Shown here: positions 53,392-64,000 of the stretch, piece by piece
Layout of the letters: every line of letters begins with the position of its first letter
Numbering within the stretch: position 1 is the first letter of the stretch
NCBI GenBank assembly: GCA_026315105.1
Contig: CM048746.1
Location: 564,461,940 to 564,525,939 of the forward strand
Length of the DNA: 64,000 nt
Origin: Locusta migratoria
Taxonomy: Eukaryota > Arthropoda > Insecta > Orthoptera > Acrididae
Direction of reading: 5' to 3'
Notes under the pieces: generated by a model
Databases searched by the model: none
Told to the model about the DNA's origin: nothing
What the model saw: the letters and a program-made list of their open reading frames with translations, nothing else
Made by a program: the position numbers and the translations under genes

Positions 53392-54100
53392 CAAGGGAAC
53401 CTCACCATCGCACCCCCACAGATTTAGTTATAAGTTGGAGCAGTGGATAGGCTGTGAAAAACTGAACACGAATCATTCATCATTCATCATTCATCATTTT
53501 TGTGGAAAAAATAAGCGAAATATAAAAACTGAACAGTCCATTCGAAAGATAGGTAACTTAGAACACACAGCGGGGATAGAAGTGTTGTGGTCGTGCGGAT
53601 ACTGTGAGGAGCTGTGGTGCGAGAGGTACTTAGTTCAAACCTTTCCTGAAACAAAAATTGTAATTTTAATTTTTTTTATTTCTATTTTCGGAAAGTTATG
53701 ATCTGTCTGTCAGTTCATTGACGTCTCTGTTCGCTGTAATCTGTTTAGAGTCTGTGTATTGCCAACGGACTGCAAAACCGTGCGGTTAGCAGATGAATGG
53801 AAGTGCCTCTCCAATGGGAATCTAAAACATTTGATCGCAAGGTGACAGGTCGACCGATTCCGCCACAGGAAAATACGTCTAATGTATTCTGTACGACAAT
53901 GATGACGGTATGTGCGTCATATGACAGGAATCTCCTGTCGACCCATCTAACTTGTACACCTGGTGAATGGGTAAAGAGATTCTACATTGCTGGATTTAGG
54001 TTTGCTTGTGGATGTGATAATCATTTCCAAAAATTGATGAAAACATAAGAGTTTGTCGAATAAATTGCAACAAATTAATGCAACAGTTTCAGAGTCCGAA
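53392..54100 (+). mobile_element. Repeat beginning CAAGGGAACCTCACCATCGC, partial
   Basis: It interrupts the leader of RTE copy F exactly after CTCCTGA. The left end CAAGGGAACCTCACCATCGC looks like the terminal arm of a widespread insect foldback-type repeat that I recall (memory, not search). Inside, GTGGTCGTGCGG...AGTTCAAACCT has a weak tRNA-like pattern. No inverted right end is present, so the copy is partial. A run of A (54,107-54,140) follows. Confidence 0.5.
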
Positions 54101-54465
54101 AATGAAAAAAAAAAAAAAAAAAAAAAAGAAAAAAAGAAAAGATCGCCTGTGGGAAGGCTCGAAGCAATGATCTTTCACTCTAGCTACAGAACCATAATTT
54201 CCTCGGGAAATTTAACCACTGTAGCTTTCCATTGCTTACAGTCGTTCGCACTAACTGCACGGCAATGCCATGTTTGCCGTTGTTGCAAAGGCAGCTCAGT
54301 CAATCATTCAAACTATTGCCCCTGCAACTGCTGAAGGGACTGCTTCTTCTCTCCAGGAACCACACGTTTGTCTGACCTCTCCACAGATACTACGGTACGG
54401 CTGTCTGTATCGTTGAGGCACGCAAGCCACCCCACCTTGGCAGTGTCTGTGGTTCTTGATGGTGG

Positions 54466-55549
54466 AACAAGATGAAATGAATTTTAATAACAGTTCTGTC
54501 AACAGGTGGTAACATGAATTTCTGCATAAAATGCGACAAAATAGAAAAAAAAGGAATCAGAATTTAAAAAAAAATCAAAATTAGAAGAATATATTCAGCA
54601 TAGAACGCATTTAAATCGAGCGGTTCACTCACGCATTCGTAAGCAACAACAAATCTTTACAGAACACTATGACACGAAAGGACATTTTTATTTGTCTTGA
54701 AGTATAGACAAATATTAAATATTTTACTCTACCCAGTACTACCAGTGTGATCCGAAAACAGGCAGAGTATGTGTAACATGTCACATAGAAATTCAAAGAA
54801 TACAGTACAAAGGCGAAGAGGTAACACGTGTGTGAGTGTGAGGGGAGAGACGAAGTCGTATTGCACCTCTATGCCGCAGAGGATGGCTGACTGTAAACAG
54901 GCACAAACACTTATCACAGGCTTCAAAATGTAAATTGCAGAACAGTTTTGTAGACGTACGGTAAACGATACGCCTATCTCGTCGCTAATTCTTGGCGCCT
55001 CACCGTAATTTTCTTTTCCTTTTGTCTCTTTCTTCATTCCTGTTTTGGTGTTGTGCAACTTCCGTTGCGGGATTCGCACCTCCTGAGATTATTCTTATCG
55101 GATGCCCCGCGTTTGTTTCAGTGGCCGAATTCCCTCGAGCGCCAACAACGCCAACGTAATCCAAGCGGAAAAAGGGAAGATTGGACTAAGTGCTGCTCCG
55201 ACGTCTGGGTTATAGGAGTCGGTTAACGTGCACTGCGCAGTCGCGTGTAATCATTCTTTCTGCTGCTAAATATTTTGCTCAGATATGATCCGGGCTCGAT
55301 TCCCTTGGAGTTTAGAATCACATTAACTTAACGAGGTTATGGGACGCCATGTCAATTTCCAAATGCAAGATTAATTAATTTCTAAGCGCTCTTCCTTTTT
55401 TTAGACCCTCAAGCATCCGCTGCCGACCACTCGCACAGCGTGTGTGACGTCATATACCGACCGCACATTTTTAGTCTTTTTTCATTGCTGCCGATGCAGT
55501 ATGAAGGACGGCAGCTAGAAGACAGTGTCCTACATTCCTTACCATTTAC
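54466..55549. other. No gene seen
   Basis: No recognisable gene. 55,060-55,085 has a GGATTCGCACC phrase that is B-box-like, but no A box fits around it. Confidence 0.45.
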
Positions 55550-55592
55550 ATGTACATGGGATACTCTGCAAATCACATTTAAGTGCCTGGCA
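55550..55592 (-). mobile_element. CR1-like LINE 3' UTR fragment
   Basis: GGGATACTCTGCAAATCACA and TTTAAGTGCCTGGCA match the 3' end of the CR1 copy at 26.63 kb in the same orientation. Only about 43 bases remain. Confidence 0.8.
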
Positions 55593-55766
55593 AGGTCTCT
55601 TTTTTTCTGTTAGTACGTCAGGGCGCGTAGCGCCCGAATTTCAGGTTAAGAAACACGCAGCATCTCATTGGCTGACAGCTAGCGAGTTCTCATTGGACGG
55701 AGCAAGGGATTGGCTTAGAAGTTTCGCGCTCGACGGAAACATAAAAGATAAACCACACGGAGAACG

Positions 55767-56229
55767 TTTTGTGTCCCAGCCTCGTCGCCGCTTTTGTGTC
55801 TCGTTTCCGTCGTAGGTGTCGGTGGCCGAGTGGGAAGACCGACACAGGAATAAAGGAAGCACGCTTGTGCAGGTACGGAGGTGAGCAGTCAGTGGGACAG
55901 CAGAAACTAGAAACACTAGAGTAAATTAGAACAAGATATGTATTTCATAGAGACTTAGTAATAATCAACTTTACATATCTCAGTACTGCAGAATGCTGAT
56001 ACATAGTGAGCTAGAGGCCTCCCTAGTAATGATTTCTAGTGCCTATCCGATAGCCAAGTCGTAACTGGTGCCTATCTGATTCCGAAGTGTTAACTGGTTC
56101 CTATCTCAGTCCCAAGTGAACGATGTCGTTCAGTGATGGCCACGAGCGGAGTTGTATCAGAGGGCGCTCGTGGCTGACGTCGTAAGAAAGCCGCGCCGTG
56201 CGCGCACTTTAGACTTGTGTGACACCACA
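55767..56229 (-). mobile_element. Solo LTR of the Gypsy-type family, 5-bp TSD
   Basis: 463 bp, plus strand TTTTGTGTCCCAGCCTCGTC to GTGTGACACCACA, colinear with the 465-bp LTR at 12.76 kb apart from small indels. GAACG flanks it on both sides (55,762-55,766 and 56,230-56,234). No internal sequence remains. Confidence 0.95.
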
Positions 56230-56234
56230 GAACG

Positions 56235-56517
56235 ATCTATGGAAGTAGCAGAGACACTCTGGTGAGAGCGACGAAAACGCTAACCTCCACGATTCAGTAA
56301 GCAATTAATTTTTATACCTTGATTAAAACTCATTGCGGCTAAAGTAGTTTAGCCCACTAAATCTTAATACCTTTGAATATTCAAGCTCCTTTGTCAGAAT
56401 TTTATTTCCAGTACTTTATATGCCACTTGTAGCACTGGTGAGACATGCGCAGTAGGTGTCACACTGCAGAGTTTGTCAGGTAGAACACAGTAACACGCTT
56501 GAGAAGTTAACGCCGCC
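56235..56517. other. No gene seen
   Basis: Short unique-looking stretch without features. Confidence 0.45.
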
Positions 56518-56524
56518 TTTACAG

Positions 56525-56720
56525 AAAAAAAAAAGTTTGTATAGTCTATGGGACTTAACTACGGGGTCATCAGTTCCTACACTTACACACTACGTATGAA
56601 CTACTTACGAACTAGGACGGCACAAATATCCATGCCCGAGGGGAGATTCGAACCCCCGACCGTAGTGGCCGTGCAGACCGTGACTGGAGCGCCTTAGTCT
56701 CCTCGGCCACCGCGGCCGGC
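56525..56720 (-). mobile_element. SINE family A, complete
   Basis: Full minus-strand copy with B box (plus strand GGAGATTCGAACCCC) and the GCCGGC head end at 56,720. TTTACAG occurs at both edges (56,518-56,524 and 56,723-56,729), a likely 7-bp duplication with two extra bases on the right. Confidence 0.9.
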
Positions 56721-57038
56721 TATTTACAGCAGAACGAAACGTAGGTACTGTTATCTGAACAGTATTTATAGAAACTAAGCCTACTGCCCTCCTACTCTGA
56801 TCTAGGCTATTCACTGTCTAATAGATCGAAATATTAAAAAGTTACCCACGGAAAGGGTATACAGTGAGTAGTCGGAACGGATGACTTTCAGCCTGTTAGG
56901 AAATCTATATCTATAAATGTGAATGTCTGTTCGGTGTACGTTTATCACGTCTGAACCACAAAACATAAAGAGCTAAAAATTTGTACAGTTACTAATGTCT
57001 ACCCGCGGAAGGCTTTAGGCACTGTTTTATGGCGATCG

Positions 57039-57122
57039 GATAGCTATTTATCTATATATATTAATGTGAATGTCTGTTCGGATAGCTATTTATCTATATA
57101 TATTAATGTGAATGTCTGTTCG
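57039..57122. repeat. 42-bp tandem duplication of the Helitron-like 5' segment
   Basis: GGATAGCTATTTATCTATAT and the following TATTAATGTGAATGTCTGTT occur twice in a row without a visible mismatch, so the duplication looks recent. Confidence 0.93.
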
Positions 57123-57536
57123 GTGTACGTTTATCATGTCCGAACGACAAGACGCAGAGACTTAAATATTTGTACAGTTACTAATTTACACCTGAGGATC
57201 TGATAGATATTAATAATTTGAAAAATATAACGCAAAATGCGGAACAATAATTACTCTTTGAAAATTAGATTTACTCTTTGAAAATGGTTTTATTGCTTAC
57301 AATGTTGCTTGAGGATTGATAATAATAAAAAGGGTGGAGTATATTGGGATGGAAAGTTATCAGTGTATATAAAATTCTACGTGTGTATGTATTAATATTT
57401 CGCTTTGCAGCGAAAACTACAGAACGCATTCAAATGGGCTGTGTGTAATTGTTGTCCGAAGTCTCCCGTTGTACACCATAGCAGTTCCATGCCGATAGCT
57501 GTAAGGATATGGAAGATATGGTGGTTGAAAGCCGTC

Positions 57537-57538
<2 letters not shown>

Positions 57539-57600
<62 letters not shown>
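57539..57600. repeat. (AT)n microsatellite 3
   Basis: About 31 AT units inside the Helitron-like element. Confidence 0.97.
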
Positions 57601-57602
<2 letters not shown>

Positions 57603-58284
57603 CGGACTGAAGGCTAGCGATGAAGTTTGCGACTCTATAGCAAGGAGGTCACAAACAGCGAAACGTGATGCCACAGACCGTATCTTTGGTCTATGCTTGA
57701 TACAATGTCTTCAGCTCTTTCTCGGTAAGGCTAAGCATACGAATAAGGAAATAAAAGAATAAATAAATGAAGCAGTAAAAAAATAAATTTCTTTTAATAT
57801 ATCTTTTTAAAATCGATTTGACGGGTGCATTATCTATCACAACCAACCAACACGCGAGCGGAGCGGCGGGTTTAAGCTAGTCACAGATAAAAATGCAAAT
57901 AAAATAGTGAAGACATACACAAATGAGACGGATCTTGATACATACTGAGTGAAACCAATAAACGTCGGGAAGTGGCAGATAATACGGTTTCCAACCAGTA
58001 GGCCAATAAAATTAATTAACGTGTTGTATTATGCAGTTGCACAAGTTCGCGACTGAGCTTAGTTGTACTCAGCAGCGCGGATTGCAAACAGTTGTGGTCA
58101 GCTGACATGACGCATTTTCATCCATAATAATTTCATCGTTATTGGAACCAAACGGTGCACGAATTTTTTCAAATGGATTAGATTAGATTAATACTTGTTC
58201 CATAGATCATATATACGACATTTCGTAATAATGTGGAACGTGTCAGTTTAGTAAATGTTGTCTATACTTGACAATCAGTATTTT

Positions 58285-58288
<4 letters not shown>

Positions 58289-58339
<51 letters not shown>
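58289..58339. repeat. Poly(T) tract, 51 bases
   Basis: Uninterrupted T run, about 120 bp left of RTE copy C. Confidence 0.97.
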
Positions 58340-58343
<4 letters not shown>

Positions 58344-58462
58344 TTTTATCTAAAAATTTATCTACATTGTAGAAGGAGTTGCCATTCAGAAATTAACCAC
58401 TATCTTGAACATTCCCCTGTTGACAAGTACAGCCATGGCTTCGAGGCCCTGCAGTCAGTTCT

Positions 58463-58947
58463 CTTTGTTGTCGTGGTCTTCTGTCCGGAGACTGATTTGA
58501 TGCAGTTCTCCACCCAAATCTATCCTGAGCAAGGCTCTTCATCTGCTCATAAGAACGACAACCCACATCCATCTGAATCTGCTCACTATATTCATCTCTT
58601 GATCTCCCTCTGAGATTTCCCCCCACACACTTCCCTCCAATGCTAAATTTACGATTCATCGATGTCTAAGAATGTGTCCTACCAATCGATCCCAACTTTT
58701 AGTCATGGTATGCAAAATTCCAAAATTCCTTTTCTGTTCAGTATCTTCCAGTTAGTTATGCGATCTACCCACATAATCTTCAGCATTCCCCTATCCTCTT
58801 GCTGTGCAAACTTACACTACATTACATTACCCTTTTTTTGCTCTTGTTAATGTTCATCTACACTCCTTTCAAGACCCTGTCCATTCCGTTAAATTGCTCT
58901 TCCAAGTCCATTGTCTCTGACAGAATTACAGTGCCATCAACAAAACG
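58463..58947 (-). mobile_element. RTE-like LINE, copy C, 3' part (interrupted by copy B)
   Basis: Plus strand: GTTGTCGTGGTCTTCTGTCC (3' end of the element), then the C-terminal region in reverse up to ...AACAAAACG at 58,947. The match to copy A continues on the far side of copy B at 62,242. An internal deletion removes part of the C-terminal domain near 58,800. Confidence 0.88.
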
Positions 58948-59162
58948 CCCACTCCCATGAACCACAGACATTGCCGAGGTGGGGTGGCTTGCGTGCCTCA
59001 AAGATAAAGATAGCCGTACCGTAGGTGCAACCACAGCGGAGGGGTATCTGTGGAGAGGTCTGACAAACGTGTGGTTCCTGAAGAGGGGCAGCAGCCTTTT
59101 CAGTAGTTACAGGGGCAACAGTCTGGATGATTGACTGAGCTGGCCTTGTAACATCAGCTAAT

Positions 59163-60331
59163 GTGGCTTTGCCACACAGCTACTGCGAACGGCTGAAAGC
59201 AAGGGGAAACTACAGCCGTTACCTTTCCCGAGGACATGCAGCTGTACTGTATGAACATATGGTGATGGCATCCTCTCGGGTAAAACATTCCGGAGGTAAA
59301 ATAGTCCCCCATTCGGATCTCCGGGCGGGGACTACTCAGGAGGATGTGATCATCAGGAAAGACAATACTGGCATTCTACGGGTCGGAGCGTGGAATGTTA
59401 GATTCCTTAATCGAGTAGGAAAATTAGAAAATTTAAAAAGGGAAATGCATAGGTTGAAGTTAGATATAGTGGGGATTAGTGAAGTTCGGTGGCAAGATGA
59501 ACAGGATTTCTGGTCGGGTGAGTACAGGATTATAAATACAAAATCAATTGGAGGTATCACAGGAGTAGGATTGATAATGAATAAGAAAATAGGGTAAACT
59601 ACTATGACCAGCACAGTGATCGCATTATCATTGTCAAGATAGATACGAAGCCAACACCGACAACAGTAGTACAGGTTTATATGCCAACTAGCTCTGCCGA
59701 TGATGAGGAAATCGAAGAAATATATGAGGAGCTAAAGGAAATTATTCAGACGATTAAGGGAGAGGAAAACTTAATTGTTATAGGAGACTGGAATTCGGTA
59801 GTAGGACAAGGAAGGGAAGGGAAGATAGTAGGTGAACATGGTCTGGGCAAAAGGAATGAAAGAGGAAGTCGCCTGGTAGAATTTTGCACAGAACATAATT
59901 TAGTTATAACAAACACCTGGTTCAAGAATCACAAAAGAAGGTTGTATACGTGGAAGAGACCAGGAGACACCGGAAGGTATCAGATAGATTTTATAATGGT
60001 AAGACGTAGATTCCGGAACCAGGTTTTAATCTGTAAAACATACCCAGGGGCAGATATAGACTCTGACCATAACTTGTTGGTTATGAACTGTAGGCTGAAA
60101 CTAAAGAAACTACAAAAAGGTAGGAATATAAGGAGATGGGACCTGGATAAATTGAAGGAACGTGAGGTTCTTAAGAATTTCAGAGGGAGCTTTAGGCAAC
60201 AATTGACAGAAACAGGGGAAAATAAAACAGTAGAAGAGGAATGGGTAAAATTGAGAGATGAAATAGTGAAGGTAGCAGAGGACAAAATAGGTAGGAAGGC
60301 AAGACCTACAAAAAATCCTTGGATATCATAG
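59163..60331 (+). pseudogene. RTE copy B, AP-like endonuclease, broken once
   Basis: 59,163-59,597 runs from leader into WNVRFLNRVGKLENL and VGISEVRWQDEQDFW (catalytic Asn and Glu positions), then ends at a stop after NKKIG because a short deletion shifts the frame. 59,681-60,331 resumes with VYMPTSSADDEEIE, IVIGDWNSVVGQ (GDWN) and SDHNLLVMN (SDH). All four signature motifs of an apurinic-type nuclease are present across the two ORFs. It ends at a TAG after NPWIS. Confidence 0.92.
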
Positions 60332-60453
60332 GAGATACTAAATTTAATAGATGAAAGGAGAAAATATAAAAATGCAGTAAATGAAACAGGCAAAATGGAG
60401 TACAGACGACTAAGAAATGAAATTGACAGGAAGTGCAAAATGGCTAAGCAGGA

Positions 60454-62213
60454 GTGGCTAGAAGGCAAATGCAAGATGTAGAAGAATGTATAAATAGGGG
60501 AAAAATAGATACAGCCTACAGGAAAATAAAAGAAACATTTGGAGAAAAGAAAAACAGCTCTATGAATACCAAGGACTCTGATGGAAAACCAGTTCTCAGC
60601 AAAGAAGGGAAATCTGAAAGGTGGAAAGAGTATATAGAGGGGCTCTACAAAGGAAATGAACTCCGAGACAATATTGTAGGAAGGGAGGAAGATGTAGATG
60701 AAGATGAAATAGGAGATACTGTATTGAGAGAAGAATTTGACAGAGCCCTGAAAGACCTAAGTCGAAACAAGGCCCCTGGAGTAGATGATATTCCCTCAGA
60801 GCTACTGAAGTCTCTGGGAGAACCAGTCATGACAAACCTGTTTCACTTGGTGCGTAAGATGTATGAGACAGGAGAAGTACCCTCAGACTTTAAGAAAAAT
60901 GTTATAATCCCCATTCCAAAGAAAGCAGGTGCAGACAGGTGTGAAAACTACAGAACCATTAGTCTAATAAGTCATGGTTGCAAAATATTAACACGAATTA
61001 TATACAGAAGGATGGAAAAGGTGGTAGAAGCCGACCTCGGGGAAGATCAGTTTGGGTTCAGGAGAAATGTAGGCACACGGGAGGCAATACTCACGTTACG
61101 GCTTATCCTAGAAGATAGATTAAGAAAAGGCAAACCTACATTTCTAGCTTTTGTAGATTTGGAGAAGGCTTTTGACAATGTTGATTGGAATAAACTCTTT
61201 CAAGTTCTGAAGCAAGCAAGAGTAAAATATAGGGAACGTAAGGTTATTTATAACTTGTAGAAAAACCAGACAGCGGTTATCAGAGTTGAAGGGCATGAAA
61301 GGGATGCAGTGGTTGGAAAGGGAGTAAGACAGGGTTGTAGCCTTTCTCCGATATTATTCAATTTGTACATTGAGCAAGCTATAAAGGAAAGCAAGGAGAA
61401 ATGTGGAGAAGGAATTAAAGGTCAGGGTGAAGAATTAAAAACATTGCGTTTTGCCGACGACATTGTAATAATCTCAGAGACAGCAAAAGACCTGGAAGAG
61501 CAGTAGAAGGGAATGGACAGTGTGCTGAAAGGTGCAAATAAGATGAAGATTAACAAGAGCAAAACTAGGGTAATGGAGTGCAGTGTAAGGAAATCAGGTG
61601 ATGCTGAAGGAATTAGATTGGGAAACGAAGCAATAAAGGAGGTAGGTGAGTTTTGTTATTTGGGCAGTAAAATAACAAATGATGGTCGCAGTACAGAGGA
61701 TATAAATTCAGAATGGCAATGGGTAGAAAAGCGTTCTTGAAAAAGAGAAATTTGTTAACATCGAATATTAATTTAAGCCTAAGGAATTCTTTTCTGAAGG
61801 CATTTGTATGGAGTGTTGCCTTGTATGGGAGTGAGGCATGGTCGATAAACAGTGCGGACAGGAAGAGGATTGAGGCTTTTGAAATATGGTGCTACAGAAG
61901 AATGCTGAAGATTAGGTGGGTGGATCGTGTAACTAATGAGGAGGTACTGAACAGAATTGGGGAGAAAAGGAATTTCTGGCATACCTTGACTAAACGAAGG
62001 GATAGATTGGTAGGACACATTCTTAGACATCAAGGAATTGTGAATTTAGCATTTGAGGGAAGTATGTGGGGTAAAAATCGCAGAGGAAGACCAAGAGATG
62101 GATACAGTAAGCAGATTCAGACAGATGTAAGTTGCCGTTCTTATGTGAAGATGAAGAGGCTTGCTCAGGATAGGGTATTGTGGAGAGCTGCATCAAACCA
62201 GTCTCCGGACTGA
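60454..62213 (+). pseudogene. RTE copy B, reverse transcriptase and C-terminal domain, broken
   Basis: 60,454-61,260: linker, DLSRNKAPGVDDIPSELLK, NVIIPIPKKAGADRC, GEDQFGFRRNVGTREAIL and AFVDLEKAFDNVDW (motif A). After a TAG, 61,309-61,506: GVRQGCSLSPILFNLYIEQA (motif B) and LRFADDIVIIS (motif C, intact). After a TAG, 61,513-61,740, then a frameshift into 61,713-62,213 with FVWSVALYGSEAW, FEIWCYRRMLKIRW and RLVGHILRHQG. Two stops and one frameshift, catalytic residues kept. Confidence 0.93.
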
Positions 62214-62241
62214 AGATCACAACAACAACAACAACAAAACG

Positions 62242-62830
62242 CAATCTTTTCATTACTTCACTCTGAACTCTCATTCCGTATCTAAACTTCTCTTTAGCTT
62301 TCCTTCACAGCTTGCTCAATGTACAAATTGATTAACATTGGAGAAAGGGTACAACACTGTCTTACTCCCTTCGCCAACCACTGCATCCTTTTCATACCCT
62401 TAAAATCTAATAACTGATGTTTGGTTGATGGACAAGTTGTAAATAACATTCCATTCCCTATATCTTACCCGAGTGACTTCAGAATTTGAAAGAGTGTATT
62501 CCAAGGAACATTGTTAAAAGCTTCCTCCAATTTACAAAAGCTATCTTCGAAGGTAAGTTGTAAGGTCAGTATTGCCTCCCGTTTTCTTACATTTCTCCTG
62601 AATCCGAACTGATCTTCCCCAAGGTCAGCATCTACCAGCCTTTCCATACTTTTGTTAATAATTCGTGTTAAAATTTTGCAAGCATGAGTTATTAATCTGA
62701 TGGTTCTATAATTTTCGCACCTGTCTCCGCCTGTTTTCTTTGCAATAGCGATTATTATATTTTTCTTAAACTCTCAGCGTATTCCGCCTGTCTCATACGT
62801 CTGAAGTAGCAGGTGAAATAATTTTGATCA
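62242..62830 (-). mobile_element. RTE-like LINE, copy C, 5' part (interrupted by copy B)
   Basis: Continues the reverse match from CAATCTTTTCATTACTTC through the RT region. ORF 62,465-62,647 gives VDADLGEDQFGFRRN, and the element stops near TCTCATACGTCTGAAG. Older and more diverged than copy B, with no endonuclease. Confidence 0.88.
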
Positions 62831-63799
62831 TCAGCTCTTACCAACTGAAATTTGAACGTTCCACGGTGTTCCAGTCTTGTGGGTTCCAAACAATATGACC
62901 AAGAGCTCAGGGCAGGCACTGCAGGTGATTTGCTGTTAGCAAAGCGACTCTACACGGTCGGCTTCTCCCATAGCTCATGAACGCAAGATTTCGCCGCACT
63001 GTCCTAAAGGGTAACTGCACCGTACGTCCCTGATTTATTTCTGCAGTTTTTTCATACAATGTTGCCTGTCTGTTAGTACTGACAGATCTACGAAAACACC
63101 GCTGCTATCGGTCAAACCCAGATGTCCCTGAATTGTTTTTCGGTTACTTCTACTTTAAAAGATACTTCATTACATCTGTAATAGTTGGTTCTAATGTTGC
63201 AACATTGATTAGCAGTGAATTGCACCCTTAGTCTTGGCGTGATAGGCCATCGTCCTGGAACAAAGTAAAAATGAAAACATTAATATTACATATTAAACAT
63301 GACATTTTAATTGTAAAGCCATACCTATGTTCTGTATAATAATAATAAAATTGATGAGTAAGTACTTACACGCTCAAAAATTATGAGTTAACTCGTATGT
63401 TGCTTCTCACTCCCTTTCTTCAACAGTGACTAACATAGAATAACGTGCTAAAACAATGATTGACAATATATGCATTCAATTATTGACATTCGAATGACAG
63501 TCGATGTCAAAGAAAGTGTTTTATGCCTTGTGCAAAAGGAAACAATTTACTATAATTAAAAAGAAAAAGAAACGAAACACCGTCTTTCTGGAAGGACGTC
63601 AGGATCATCTGGGATGGACGCAGTCGACCAGTGCGTTATCCGTGGTGAGAGGCAATGCCTGAAATTTGCTATTCTGGACACACTCTGGACTTCGTGGGTC
63701 TTGAAATATGAACTCGCTTACGAATTCTGAAATGGAATGTCTAATGCGCCTTGCTCCAACTACCATTACGCGTTCAAAGTCTGTGCAGCTTTAAACCCT
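62831..63799. other. No gene seen
   Basis: No gene, repeat head or element end recognised. Confidence 0.45.
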
Positions 63800-64000
63800 C
63801 ATTTTTTTTTCTTTATTGTTATCTCTTTATTGTTATCGGCAGGCTGGCAGCAGCATCAGGCGCTGCTCTTCAGCCGAGTGTACATGTACATGATAATGAG
63901 AGATAAAATAAACAACGTCACTAAGGTAAAAACAAGGAGTGTAAAAACATAGCACGAAGGAAAACATTGAAGTCTTATAAACAGGACATTGGAGACAATA
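63800..64000 (-). mobile_element. Jockey-like LINE 3' end, cut by the window edge
   Basis: Read on the minus strand toward lower coordinates: CTCGGCTGAAGAGCAGCGCC, GCTGCTGCCAGCCTGCC, then AATAAAGAGATAACAATAAA and an A-run (plus strand T-run at 63,804-63,811). Same 3' signature as at 2.55 kb and 43.55 kb. The rest of the element lies beyond the window. Confidence 0.72.

Larger units (their letters stand above)
49905..54465 (-). mobile_element. RTE-like LINE, copy F, in three pieces with two insertions
   Basis: Pieces, from 3' to 5' of the element: 49,905-50,826 (linker to endonuclease), 53,312-53,391 (endonuclease start and end of leader) and about 54,170-54,465 (leader). All match copy B at 58.9-62.2 kb in order and in reverse orientation. 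The breaks are filled by an unknown 2.5-kb segment and by a repeat starting CAAGGGAACC. The 3' half of the LINE is missing. Confidence 0.82.
56904..57880 (+). mobile_element. Helitron-like non-autonomous element
   Basis: Starts TCTATATCTATAAATGTGAA after an A and ends CACGCGAGCGGAGCGGCGGG, then TTTAAGCTAG before a T, which fits 5'-TC...CTRR-3' inserted between A and T. The start segment is repeated inside (57,039-57,122), and an AT tract lies at 57,539-57,600. No Rep/helicase ORF. The end logic is the same as for the units at 19.7-21.7 kb, but the sequence is different. Confidence 0.55.
58948..62235 (+). mobile_element. RTE-like LINE, copy B, near full length (3.3 kb)
   Basis: It contains a leader of about 440 bp, endonuclease, linker, RT, C-terminal domain and a (CAA)n tail, in order. 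It begins CCCACTCCCATGAACCACAG and ends in ACAACAACAACAAC-type sequence. It sits inside copy C, whose AAAACG motif occurs at both edges (58,942-58,947 and 62,236-62,241); the right side is partly ambiguous with the CAA tail. It has the fewest disabling changes of the RTE copies here, but still several stops and frameshifts. Confidence 0.93.

Noticed and set aside
53797..54048. 83-codon ORF as a host gene
   Set aside because: It lies in the CAAGGGAACC repeat inserted in an RTE copy; no recognisable domain.

Overview
This window looks like a piece of a large, repeat-rich insect nuclear genome, most likely an orthopteran (grasshopper/locust). The basis is the mix of elements: several tRNA-derived SINE families, an RTE-like LINE with a CAA-repeat tail, CR1- and Jockey-like LINEs, a Gypsy-type LTR element, a Penelope-like element, Tc1-, hAT- and piggyBac-like DNA elements and Helitron-like units, separated by AT-rich DNA. 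I recall several of these sequence types from grasshopper genomes, but that is memory, not a search. I found no complete host protein-coding gene, no convincing functional tRNA or rRNA gene, and no CRISPR array. Every protein I recognise is a transposable-element protein, and every one is broken.

Layout. 0-4 kb: a microsatellite, a SINE, a Jockey-like LINE 3' part and a CpG-rich patch with one exon-like ORF. 4.0-7.3 kb: a hAT-like element with 8-bp target duplications, carrying a nested RTE copy. 7.3-13.3 kb: a SINE split by a 5.7-kb Gypsy-type element on the minus strand. 13.3-22 kb: mostly AT-rich DNA with a 188-bp hammerhead-like mini-element (14.4 kb) and two head-to-tail Helitron-like units (19.7-21.7 kb). 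22.0-22.5 kb: a CpG-rich patch. 22.7-28.5 kb: a Penelope-like element with inverted terminal arms and an inserted solo LTR, next to a LINE that hosts both a piggyBac-like MITE and a CR1 LINE. 28.6-37 kb: SINEs, a Tc1 relic and an old RTE copy. 37-42.7 kb: a second Tc1 relic, a palindromic element split by a SINE, and CR1 fragments with AT repeats. 43-47 kb: Jockey and CR1 ends, an internally deleted RTE copy and a second palindromic element. 47-58 kb: SINEs, an RTE copy broken by two insertions, a solo LTR and a Helitron-like unit. 58.5-62.8 kb: a near full-length RTE copy (plus strand) inside an older copy of its own family (minus strand). The right end is a Jockey-like 3' end on the minus strand.

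The elements interact as hosts and parasites rather than as an operon or pathway. SINEs probably depend on LINE enzymes. Insertions can be ordered by who interrupts whom, and many have readable target-site duplications. The most interesting structures are the hammerhead-like Penelope-derived units, a SINE copy that carries its neighbour's 3' flank, a palindromic family with a conserved asymmetric core, and a duplicated reverse transcriptase palm segment.
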